In this document: in pieces, positions 1 to 5,059 of the stretch
Position numbering within the stretch: the stretch's first letter is position 1
How the letters are laid out: each line of letters opens with the position of its first letter
Source: Candidatus Gerdarchaeota archaeon
Lineage (GTDB): Archaea; Asgardarchaeota; Heimdallarchaeia; JABLTI01
Assembly: GCA_016840945.1 (NCBI GenBank)
Contig: JAEORJ010000250.1
Coordinates: forward strand, 1-5,059
Direction of reading: 5' to 3'
DNA length: 5,059 nt
The notes under the pieces: generated by a model
Told to the model about the DNA's origin: nothing
The model's input: only the letters and a program-made list of their open reading frames with translations
Database searches by the model: none
Made by a program: the position numbers and the translations under genes

Positions 1-3
1 AAG

Positions 4-24
4 TAAGAATATTTTACATTCTTA
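4..24 (-). terminator. Possible hairpin at the 3' end of the plsY-like gene
   Basis: TAAGAAT (4-10) and ATTCTTA (18-24) form a 7-bp stem with a 7-nt loop that includes the plsY-like stop codon. The stem is AT-rich and the window ends before any T-tract could be seen, so this is a weak call. Confidence 0.25.
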
Positions 25-765
25 TGCTTCTTCTTTTTTGGTATCAAATTTTTCAGAAAATTGTTGCCCTTCAGTAATTTTCAAGGTCCACTCTTTTCCT
101 TTAGCAGCAGCTACAAGACTTGGATAGTGTCTTGGGAATTGAGCTAGAAGCATGCCAAATGCTATGAAAAAGGGTATCATATATAAGAAGGGATTTCCTG
201 ATGGAAGAATCCATGCACCTAGAATATTTAATCCCCATGGAGCAGAAATAGGGATAAATAAAGCTGCGGGAACATAGAAAATTGCAGACATTATAGTAGA
301 AACTCTTGTTGGAACTTTAAAGAGACCTATCATTAATCCGAATGGTATAAAATAACAAGCCAATACTAATGGATTAATCCAAAATAATGTTCCAATAAAT
401 ACAGCAGTACCACGACCACCTTTGAACCCTAAGAAAGGTGAGTGATTATGCCCTAAAACACATAATGCTGGACCCAATGTGACAGCTAATAAATACCAAA
501 CACTATTGCCCATATAGTATTTATTAAATCCCCAATCAATTAGAGCTATAGGTATCAATCCTTTCATTATATCTATGAAGATAACTAACAAACCAATGGG
601 AAGTCCATAGGTCATAACAGCATTGAATCCTCCAGGATTTCCAATATTATAGTTTCTTAAATCCTTGCCTGTTCTTAGTTTTCCAATAATAACTGAATAG
701 GGTACTGAGCCACTGAAAAAAGACCCTAAAATTGCAATAACAAACCACAATGGTCCTAGATCCAT
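22..765 (-). CDS. plsY: PlsY-like glycerol-phosphate acyltransferase, integral membrane protein (divergent)
   Basis: The protein is 247 aa and hydrophobic, with about six or seven membrane helices. It has the landmarks of the PlsY family, bacterial enzymes that transfer an acyl chain from acyl-phosphate to glycerol-3-phosphate at the membrane. Motif 1 begins with GSVP (19-22), then GK (28-29), DLR (35-37), GN (42-43) and N48, followed by D65 and KG (68-69). Motif 2 is GH (105-106) then FKGGRG (114-119). A weak motif 3 is RH followed by KGKE near the C-terminus. Several usually conserved residues differ: GSGN reads NIGN, GATN reads GGFN, and the Asn of the HxxN motif is replaced by Ser. It is longer than the usual roughly 200 aa and has a charged C-terminal tail. 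The ATG at 765 is chosen because AAAGGAG lies 9 nt upstream. An open upstream extension to 873 runs through a terminator-like hairpin and is probably not translated. Family membership is firm; substrate and stereochemistry are uncertain. Confidence 0.87.
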   Translation of the reverse strand: MDLGPLWFVIAILGSFFSGSVPYSVIIGKLRTGKDLRNYNIGNPGGFNAVMTYGLPIGLLVIFIDIMKGLIPIALIDWGFNKYYMGNSVWYLLAVTLGPALCVLGHNHSPFLGFKGGRGTAVFIGTLFWINPLVLACYFIPFGLMIGLFKVPTRVSTIMSAIFYVPAALFIPISAPWGLNILGAWILPSGNPFLYMIPFFIAFGMLLAQFPRHYPSLVAAAKGKEWTLKITEGQQFSEKFDTKKEEA

Positions 766-770
766 GTATA

Positions 771-781
771 TCATCTCCTTT
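771..781 (-). promoter_or_regulatory. Strong Shine-Dalgarno that sets the plsY-like start
   Basis: On the minus strand AAAGGAGATGA ends a few bases before the ATG at 765, with 9 nt between GGAG and the ATG. It is the best Shine-Dalgarno match in the window and decides the start of the PlsY-like gene against the longer reading from 873. Confidence 0.75.
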
Positions 782-823
782 ATTTCTAAACTATGTAAAC
801 CCTCTACTTTATTTAATTTTTCA

Positions 824-831
824 TTTAAAAT
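824..831 (-). promoter_or_regulatory. Possible TATA box for the plsY-like gene
   Basis: The minus strand reads ATTTTAAA just after the T-tract of the upstream terminator-like hairpin. Initiation about 25 nt downstream would give a leader of roughly 35 nt that carries the Shine-Dalgarno. The region is very AT-rich, so chance matches are easy and this is only a candidate. Confidence 0.25.
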
Positions 832-836
832 AAGAG

Positions 837-870
837 AAAAAAATAGAATACTTCTAATAATTAAGTATTC
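837..870 (-). terminator. Hairpin plus T-tract after the EXPERA gene
   Basis: On the minus strand GAATACTT (870-863) and AAGTATTC (853-846) form a perfect 8-bp stem with a 9-nt loop. Two bases later comes a run of seven T (843-837). It starts 10 nt past the stop codon of the EXPERA-domain gene. It has the form of an intrinsic terminator. In archaea the T-tract alone would be expected to do much of the work, and the hairpin may also protect the 3' end. Confidence 0.6.
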
Positions 871-880
871 CATTTTAGAT

Positions 881-1459
881 TTATAATTCTACTGGAGCTT
901 TTTCTTTGAATCGATATCTTTCTCCACCAAAAGTCTGTGGATAAAGAGCCATTCGAATATAGACTAAAATTGGTGTTAGGATCCATAAAAGATTTGCTAA
1001 AACCATACCATACCACATATCATTTGTTGGATATAGAACAAATTCATTAATCATAATGATTGTGACATTTGTTAGCATAACTGAAGCCCAAATGATACTT
1101 GGCATTCGAATCCAATTTTTACCTCGAATAAAAGCATAGGTAGCAATTGCATAGAAAGGACCAAAAAGTATCACATCAATCCAAATTGTTGCTTGCCACC
1201 AGGTTTCTCGAGCCAACAAAGCTGGATCCATTGTTGTTCCTACCCAGTGATTTAAATCGACTATAAATTTTGGTGGCCAAACTGGATAATCAGTTAATGG
1301 CCAATTATAGAGGTGATCCTCACCAGAAACAACCAATTGTTCTAAATCGAACATATAACAGATAAAGACAAAATTAAAGATAAAAAAAGTCACTAAGAAT
1401 ATGTCAATTATTTTTCTCGCTTTATCTCTTTTACCTATAGGTACTGTTTCAACTCTCAT
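881..1459 (-). CDS. EXPERA-domain (TMEM97 / emopamil-binding-like) membrane protein
   Basis: The protein is 192 aa from the ATG, with four predicted membrane helices (about 18-36, 88-111, 118-143, 148-172), as in the EXPERA superfamily of EBP sterol isomerase, TMEM97 (sigma-2 receptor) and TM6SF. The clearest match is the stretch PFYAIATYAFIRGKNWIR followed by P and II (residues 101-123), which closely tracks human TMEM97. Acidic residues at the three TMEM97 ligand-pocket positions are present: D38 (for D29), D78 in MDP (for D56) and D95 (for E73), aligned by eye from memory. EBP-type members isomerise sterols; TMEM97 binds sterol-like ligands. Which activity, if any, applies here is unknown. 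The start is uncertain: a GTG at 1471 is in frame, but the ATG at 1459 has GTGAT, complementary to the 16S 3' end, 7 nt upstream. It precedes the PlsY-like gene on the same strand, suggesting a lipid role. Confidence 0.82.
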   Translation of the reverse strand: MRVETVPIGKRDKARKIIDIFLVTFFIFNFVFICYMFDLEQLVVSGEDHLYNWPLTDYPVWPPKFIVDLNHWVGTTMDPALLARETWWQATIWIDVILFGPFYAIATYAFIRGKNWIRMPSIIWASVMLTNVTIIMINEFVLYPTNDMWYGMVLANLLWILTPILVYIRMALYPQTFGGERYRFKEKAPVEL

Positions 1460-1496
1460 CGTTAGTATCACTTTAATAGTTAGTAATCGATAAATT

Positions 1497-1505
1497 CTTT
1501 TTATG
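1497..1505 (-). promoter_or_regulatory. Possible TATA box for the EXPERA gene
   Basis: The minus strand reads CATAAAAAG preceded by TT. A start of transcription about 26 nt downstream would fall near 1475 and give a leader of about 16 nt before the ATG at 1459, containing the GTGAT ribosome-binding candidate. Nearly the same word, TTCATAAAAG, sits upstream of the YcaQ-like gene. Confidence 0.35.
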
Positions 1506-1521
1506 AAACGCTCAAAATTAT

Positions 1522-1527
1522 AAAAAA
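1522..1527 (-). terminator. T-tract after the YcaQ-like gene
   Basis: Six consecutive T on the minus strand, then ATAATTTT, begin 5 nt after the TGA stop of the YcaQ-like gene. No hairpin precedes it. Archaeal RNA polymerase can terminate at such T-runs alone, so this may end the transcript, at least in part. Confidence 0.35.
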
Positions 1528-1532
1528 GTTAC

Positions 1533-2759
1533 TCAAGTATTCAGTGATTTTAAGCTCTTTTCAAATTCTTTTGATGAAACATTACCAATTACTATTTCTT
1601 TACAATCATGAAAGCTAGCAAATTTTGTAACACCATTAGCAAACCTCTCAAGTAAATTATCATCCAATGTAGTGTTTTCTTCAAAATAAATTCCTTTTAA
1701 CTCTAATTTCTGTTCTTTTCTGTGGACTTTTACATCTGCTCTACCAATTAATTGAGTATTATCTAAAATAGGCATAATATAATACCCATATATTCGTTGG
1801 TTTTCGGGAACATAGCACTCTATCTTATAATCAAAATTCCAGAATCTCTTAGGAAAATATCGTTCCCGTATGAGATTATCAAAAGGTGTTAAGAAACTAA
1901 CTTGATCACTCACAAAATCATTTGTTTTAGGAAAATCAGTTAAATCTGATTCTTTGATGAAGAATTTTTCTCCAAGACCATTAATTTTTATTTCTTCAAG
2001 AAACCCCTCTTTTACTTGTTCTTCAAGAAATTTAGTTATTATTTTTGCATTACTTTTCCAAAGGTAATACGGAACTTCTTTTCCTGTATATGTTTTCAAT
2101 TCCTCAGAATTTACAATGCCATTTGAATCTAAAACTATCTTCAATAGATAATCAGGTAATTCTTCTTCTGGTAAAAGTTCATTATCAACATTAGCTGGAA
2201 GCACTCTTTCTGTAAGATCATAATATCTTTGGAAATTCTTCCTATAACTTATTAGCAATTTCCCTGAACTAAAGAGATGATCAAGAGCAGCTTTTTCTTC
2301 CTTCCAATTCCACCACCCTCCAGCTGGTTTTTTATGACCAGTTTTAAAATCAGCACTTGTTGTTGGGCCATTTTTCTTGACATATTTATATACTTCATTA
2401 ATTAGGTTTTGATTTTTCTCCACCCAATCTTTCCACCAAGATTGATTTTTTTCTGCATAGAATTTTGCTCTCCAAGCATAATATGGATATTCTTCTATTG
2501 GTAAGAAACATAAAGCGTGTGACCAAAACTCGAAAATTTTTCTTTGTTCTAATAAATCCCAAACAGTTTTTTCTTTATACTCGTTAAAACGATTGAATAT
2601 TATCAAATTATGTGACCTAGAAACAACTGAGATGGTATCAATTTGTATATTATGAATTCTATTAACTACTTCTTCAATTGATGTTGGAGGATTCTTAGTC
2701 ATTAATCCTTGTTTCTCAAGAATGATCTTTTGAGCTTGCTCAAGAGAAAGTTCAATCAT
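1533..2759 (-). CDS. YcaQ/AlkX-like winged-helix DNA glycosylase (HTH_42 family)
   Basis: At 408 aa it matches the full length of E. coli YcaQ (about 410 aa). The family (AlkZ/AlkX, HTH_42) excises alkylated bases and unhooks interstrand DNA crosslinks. The catalytic-loop signature is visible as IQIDTI with Q39 and D41, followed by VSRSHNL and R57. This is the QxD form typical of AlkX/YcaQ rather than the QxQ form of AlkZ. Other family landmarks are FEFWSHA (76-82) with LPIEEYP (86-92), a winged-helix region (about 118-184) ending in RYYDLTER, and a C-terminal block with PFDNLIR (292-298), FDYKIE (309-314), YGYYIMP (324-330) and GRADVK (339-344). No Shine-Dalgarno precedes the ATG; a TATA-like box centred about 24 nt upstream suggests a leaderless mRNA. 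It acts on DNA in the cytoplasm and has no evident link to the lipid genes downstream. Crosslink activity is inferred from the family. Confidence 0.9.
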   Translation of the reverse strand: MIELSLEQAQKIILEKQGLMTKNPPTSIEEVVNRIHNIQIDTISVVSRSHNLIIFNRFNEYKEKTVWDLLEQRKIFEFWSHALCFLPIEEYPYYAWRAKFYAEKNQSWWKDWVEKNQNLINEVYKYVKKNGPTTSADFKTGHKKPAGGWWNWKEEKAALDHLFSSGKLLISYRKNFQRYYDLTERVLPANVDNELLPEEELPDYLLKIVLDSNGIVNSEELKTYTGKEVPYYLWKSNAKIITKFLEEQVKEGFLEEIKINGLGEKFFIKESDLTDFPKTNDFVSDQVSFLTPFDNLIRERYFPKRFWNFDYKIECYVPENQRIYGYYIMPILDNTQLIGRADVKVHRKEQKLELKGIYFEENTTLDDNLLERFANGVTKFASFHDCKEIVIGNVSSKEFEKSLKSLNT

Positions 2760-2778
2760 AAACTAATTGTTCTTGATA

Positions 2779-2786
2779 CTTTTATG
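2779..2786 (-). promoter_or_regulatory. Possible TATA box for a leaderless ycaQ-like mRNA
   Basis: The minus strand reads TTCATAAAAG, with the box CATAAAAG centred about 24 nt before the ATG at 2759. In archaea transcription starts roughly 25 nt from the TATA centre, so the first base of the mRNA would be at or next to the start codon. This agrees with the lack of a Shine-Dalgarno. Confidence 0.4.
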
Positions 2787-2844
2787 AAGGTTTGTGCTAG
2801 ATTAAAAGGAAATAACTGATTATCGTTTATTAAAGTAAATAACC

Positions 2845-2853
2845 AAATATATT
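2845..2853 (+). promoter_or_regulatory. Possible BRE/TATA for the 7TM-longin gene
   Basis: The plus strand reads CCAAATATATT, a TATA-like core with a C/A-rich flank resembling a BRE, about 58 nt before the ATG at 2908; the leader would be about 30 nt. A second candidate, TTTTAAAT at 2875-2882, lies about 30 nt before the ATG and would give an almost leaderless mRNA. The sequence alone cannot choose between them. Confidence 0.3.
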
Positions 2854-2879
2854 GTTTTTTAGTCGAACCATTAGTTTTA

Positions 2880-2896
2880 AATCTAAAAAATAGATT
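2880..2896 (+). repeat. Small inverted repeat just before the 7TM gene
   Basis: AATCTA and TAGATT form a perfect 6-bp inverted repeat around a five-A loop, ending 11 nt before the ATG at 2908. The stem is AT-rich and weak. It could be a small operator or chance in AT-rich DNA. Confidence 0.2.
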
Positions 2897-2907
2897 GATT
2901 GGATACT

Positions 2908-4023
2908 ATGGACCCACTGACAATTATCGGATATTCTGTATCAATTGTATTATTATTACTAGGAATAGTTCTGCTTGGTAAAAGCATCCATTTGAAAATT
3001 AACATTACTCTTTTAATTTTGGTAATTGTTTTTTCTGCTGTAGGAAATTTATTTGCAGTCGCTTTTGGTATAATTTATGGTCAGATAGGTTCAATTTTAC
3101 TTGGTTTTGGATTTATATTGCTCTTTTTCCACTATGAGACGATAGCTTCACGAAAACCAAATATGATTATTACCAGTATGCTACTAATGATTTATGCATT
3201 AATAGTTGGGTTCATTATAGTACTTATGACTCATTTACTGAGTGATCCTGCAAATTTGATTCAAGCAAATCAGAATCCTAGATATTATTTCATAGAACTT
3301 GGTATTTTACCATATAAAGTTGCATTTTTAGGTCAATATTATTTGGGTTCTCTTTTAGCATTAATCTCATTTACCAGATCATTTATTGTTATTATTAGAG
3401 CATACAGATTATCTAGAAGTAAACCCGCTTTAGTTGATACAATTGGTCTTTTTCTATTAATTGTTTATAGAGTATTATTTATACCAAGATTTTTTGTTTC
3501 TGAAGAACTAGGTATGTTGATTACTACAATAGCTTTGGGTTTCTCAGTAATAGGTTTGTTAATGATTTTAATTAATTATGTAATAAATTCTGACTATCTC
3601 TATTTATTGCCTTTTCCGATTCATAGTTTTATGATCTACAATAAACATGGTATTTTATGTTATTCAAGAAAAGTAAAACAAGAGCATCCAGAAATAGAGG
3701 AAAAAGATTATCTTATAACTGGAGCCTTTTCAGCAATTTCAACTTTGATTCAAGAAAGTCTTGGAGGAAATGCGAAAATACAACATATCAACGCACAAGA
3801 ATATCAAATATTCTTTAATAGTTTACCAGATGAATCAGGAACATTGGTTGTAATTGCTTATGGTGAAACTAAATTATTTATTCGTTCATTGCGTCGTTTC
3901 ATAGCTAATATATCACTAAAACTACTTCAGTCATTAGATAACACTGTTTTAGTAAGTTCAATTGAACTTGAAATTGACAAAGTAATTCAACAATCATATC
4001 CTTATGTAGACTTTGCAAAATGA
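2908..4023 (+). CDS. Seven-helix membrane protein with C-terminal longin/roadblock-like domain
   Basis: The protein is 371 aa. Seven hydrophobic helices are visible at about 6-26, 32-57, 59-80, 85-111, 139-168, 176-196 and 201-226, with basic residues in the loop after helix 5 (RAYRLSRSK). A soluble domain of about 135 residues follows. It opens with LPFPIHSFMIYNKHGILCYSR, the 'I-x-N-x-x-G-x-x-x-Y-S' first strands of longin/roadblock-like folds, continues with a helix (ITGAFSAISTLIQESL), paired strands (YQIFFNSLP and TLVVIAYGE) and a long helix (IRSLRRFIANISLKLL). Such alpha-beta domains are abundant in Asgard archaea, where relatives accompany small GTPases. The layout suggests a membrane sensor signalling to a cytoplasmic partner, which is inference. 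No kinase, cyclase or GTPase motif is present. A TTG at 2899 is also in frame; neither start has a good Shine-Dalgarno, so the ATG was preferred. It is transcribed away from the YcaQ-like gene. Confidence 0.72.
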   Translation: MDPLTIIGYSVSIVLLLLGIVLLGKSIHLKINITLLILVIVFSAVGNLFAVAFGIIYGQIGSILLGFGFILLFFHYETIASRKPNMIITSMLLMIYALIVGFIIVLMTHLLSDPANLIQANQNPRYYFIELGILPYKVAFLGQYYLGSLLALISFTRSFIVIIRAYRLSRSKPALVDTIGLFLLIVYRVLFIPRFFVSEELGMLITTIALGFSVIGLLMILINYVINSDYLYLLPFPIHSFMIYNKHGILCYSRKVKQEHPEIEEKDYLITGAFSAISTLIQESLGGNAKIQHINAQEYQIFFNSLPDESGTLVVIAYGETKLFIRSLRRFIANISLKLLQSLDNTVLVSSIELEIDKVIQQSYPYVDFAK

Positions 4024-4103
4024 AAGTTGGATACAGATATGATATTGCTTTAGTTCTGGAAAAAATATGAAAATTATAAACAAATATAATAAAAATTTAA
4101 GAT

Positions 4104-4134
4104 ATTTGGTGAACAGAGGAAAAGTTCACCAAGT
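4104..4134. terminator. Hairpin between convergent genes, possible bidirectional terminator
   Basis: TTGGTGAAC (4106-4114) and GTTCACCAA (4124-4132) pair perfectly over 9 bp around a 9-nt A/G loop. On the plus strand a G-T and an A-T pair extend the stem to 11 bp. It is more GC-rich than its surroundings and lies between the stops of the 7TM gene (4023) and the surface-protein gene (4153). T-rich DNA follows on both strands. Its position suits termination or 3'-end protection for both transcripts. It sits 80 nt past the plus-strand stop. Confidence 0.5.
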
Positions 4135-4152
4135 TAATTATTATTTAATCAA

Positions 4153-5059
4153 TTATTTTTGTGGTTTCTTACTTTTAATGATATATATTGGATAAATCAC
4201 AATACCTAAGAAAAGACAAGTTAGTAATGGTAAAGAATTTTTATTTGTGTTTTCTTGTGAAGGATCATTAGGATACCAAGAATCCCAATAATATGGTAAA
4301 AATCTTTCATAGGTTATATTATTAGAAGTAAACACTTGTTCTGCTTTTTGTAGTGAACTGAAATATTCAACTACTAAAATATCATCAGTAAATCGTGGTG
4401 TATTTGCTTGCACTTGATATTTTACAAATACACTAGTATTAATATCACCCCAATCGGAAATTTCACATGTTCTAAGCTCATAAATACCTTCTAATGCTGT
4501 ACCACTAACCAATTTTGCTAGACAGATATTAGTATCATTATAACCCTCAACACTAGTTTCTTCTACAGCATCAAGATATATTCCATCATAATCATCTGTG
4601 AGATTTTCTGATGGATTAAAAGGAGATTTCCAAAAAGTATCTTCATTAATAAATTGCTTATGATTAAATGTTATATAACCTAGTGAATGAGCGCCATACC
4701 AAAAAACATCTGTGAAACTTTCATCAAAATTACCAGAATGATATTGCCATGAACCCCACACAGTATCATTTATATGAATATTAAATCTATTGCACAATTT
4801 GGATGTAGGATAGACACCATTTAATTTTGCACGTTGATATTGTAAATTAAAATAATAACTAACTTTCTCTTGTAGAGAGGAACTTAGAGCAGGATATGGA
4901 CAAATACTGAATTCTTTGTAGTAATAAAGAAAATCCAAACCTCCAAAATCAGTGGTATATCCTATAACTTCACCTTCAGTAAATGAATAATCACCAGTTA
5001 AAATGATTGTATCATAGATTGATTTTAACAGACTTATATGACCAAAACATATTGAGCAA
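4153..5059 (-). CDS. C-terminally membrane-anchored, sequon-rich surface protein (partial, N-terminus outside window)
   Basis: The frame is open without a stop from the right edge to the TAA at 4155-4153, giving 301 visible residues; it has no in-frame ATG, so the start lies beyond the window. The TTG at 4938 that could open a shorter reading has no ribosome-binding site and is probably internal. No known family was recognised. The body is polar, acidic and rich in aromatic residues, with five N-x-S/T sequons (visible residues 97, 152, 174, 207, 247). Cysteines occur at 1, 4, 53, 89, 179 and 198. Near the C-terminus a spacer rich in N, P and S leads to one hydrophobic helix (about 276-294) and a short basic tail, KSKKPQK. 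This is the layout of an exported protein held by a C-terminal anchor, with the bulk outside the cell and likely N-glycosylated. A signal peptide would be in the missing part. Function is unknown; it may bind or process something at the surface. Confidence 0.75.
   Translation of the reverse strand, partial: CSICFGHISLLKSIYDTIILTGDYSFTEGEVIGYTTDFGGLDFLYYYKEFSICPYPALSSSLQEKVSYYFNLQYQRAKLNGVYPTSKLCNRFNIHINDTVWGSWQYHSGNFDESFTDVFWYGAHSLGYITFNHKQFINEDTFWKSPFNPSENLTDDYDGIYLDAVEETSVEGYNDTNICLAKLVSGTALEGIYELRTCEISDWGDINTSVFVKYQVQANTPRFTDDILVVEYFSSLQKAEQVFTSNNITYERFLPYYWDSWYPNDPSQENTNKNSLPLLTCLFLGIVIYPIYIIKSKKPQK

Noticed and set aside
766..873. A 36-residue N-terminal extension of the plsY-like gene starting at 873
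   Set aside because: It runs through a terminator-like hairpin and T-tract, lacks resemblance to the PlsY N-terminus, and a strong Shine-Dalgarno points to the ATG at 765, right before the first membrane helix.
22..2759. A single three-gene minus-strand operon
   Set aside because: Gaps of 73 and 115 nt, a T-tract after the YcaQ-like gene, a hairpin terminator after the EXPERA gene and separate promoter-like boxes argue against one tight operon, though read-through is possible.
2760..2907. Small RNA or riboswitch in the divergent intergenic region
   Set aside because: Only short AT-rich inverted repeats are visible, with no multi-stem structure; the region is explained by two divergent promoters.
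4067..4195. A 42-codon plus-strand reading frame in the convergent intergenic region
   Set aside because: It lacks a ribosome-binding site, reads through the 4104-4134 hairpin and overlaps the end of the surface-protein gene; it looks like chance.
4936..4938. TTG at 4938 as the start of the surface-protein gene
   Set aside because: The frame stays open for 40 more codons to the window edge, with sequence of similar character, and no Shine-Dalgarno or TATA box precedes the TTG.

Overview
The window is strongly AT-rich, and its genes fit an Asgard archaeon, most likely of the Lokiarchaeia type. This assignment is an inference. It rests mainly on a seven-helix membrane protein with a C-terminal longin/roadblock-like domain, a domain style abundant in Asgard proteomes, and on an EXPERA-type (TMEM97/EBP-like) membrane protein of eukaryotic flavour. 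Likely TATA-type boxes and short or absent leaders agree with archaeal expression. Two genes belong to families best known from bacteria: a PlsY-like acyltransferase and a YcaQ/AlkX-like DNA glycosylase. An unusual bacterium therefore cannot be excluded from this window alone.

Layout, left to right. On the minus strand lie the PlsY-like glycerol-phosphate acyltransferase (22-765), the EXPERA-domain protein (881-1459) and the YcaQ-like winged-helix DNA glycosylase (1533-2759). A divergent promoter region of about 148 bp (2760-2907) separates these from the plus-strand 7TM + longin-like protein (2908-4023). A convergent intergenic region (4024-4152) carries a perfect 9-bp hairpin. The last gene is a minus-strand, C-terminally membrane-anchored surface protein with five N-glycosylation sequons. 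It is open to the right edge of the window, so its N-terminus is missing. No RNA genes, CRISPR arrays or insertion sequences were seen.

How the genes relate. The three left-hand genes run in the same direction but do not look like one tight operon. A hairpin plus T-tract lies between the EXPERA gene and the PlsY-like gene, and the latter has its own strong Shine-Dalgarno. The YcaQ-like gene ends in a T-tract, followed by a TATA-like box in front of the EXPERA gene. Still, a lipid acyltransferase homologue beside a protein of a sterol/lipid-binding family suggests a membrane-lipid theme. The 7TM protein looks like a membrane sensor with a cytoplasmic protein-interaction domain. The right-hand gene looks like a cell-surface glycoprotein of unknown function.
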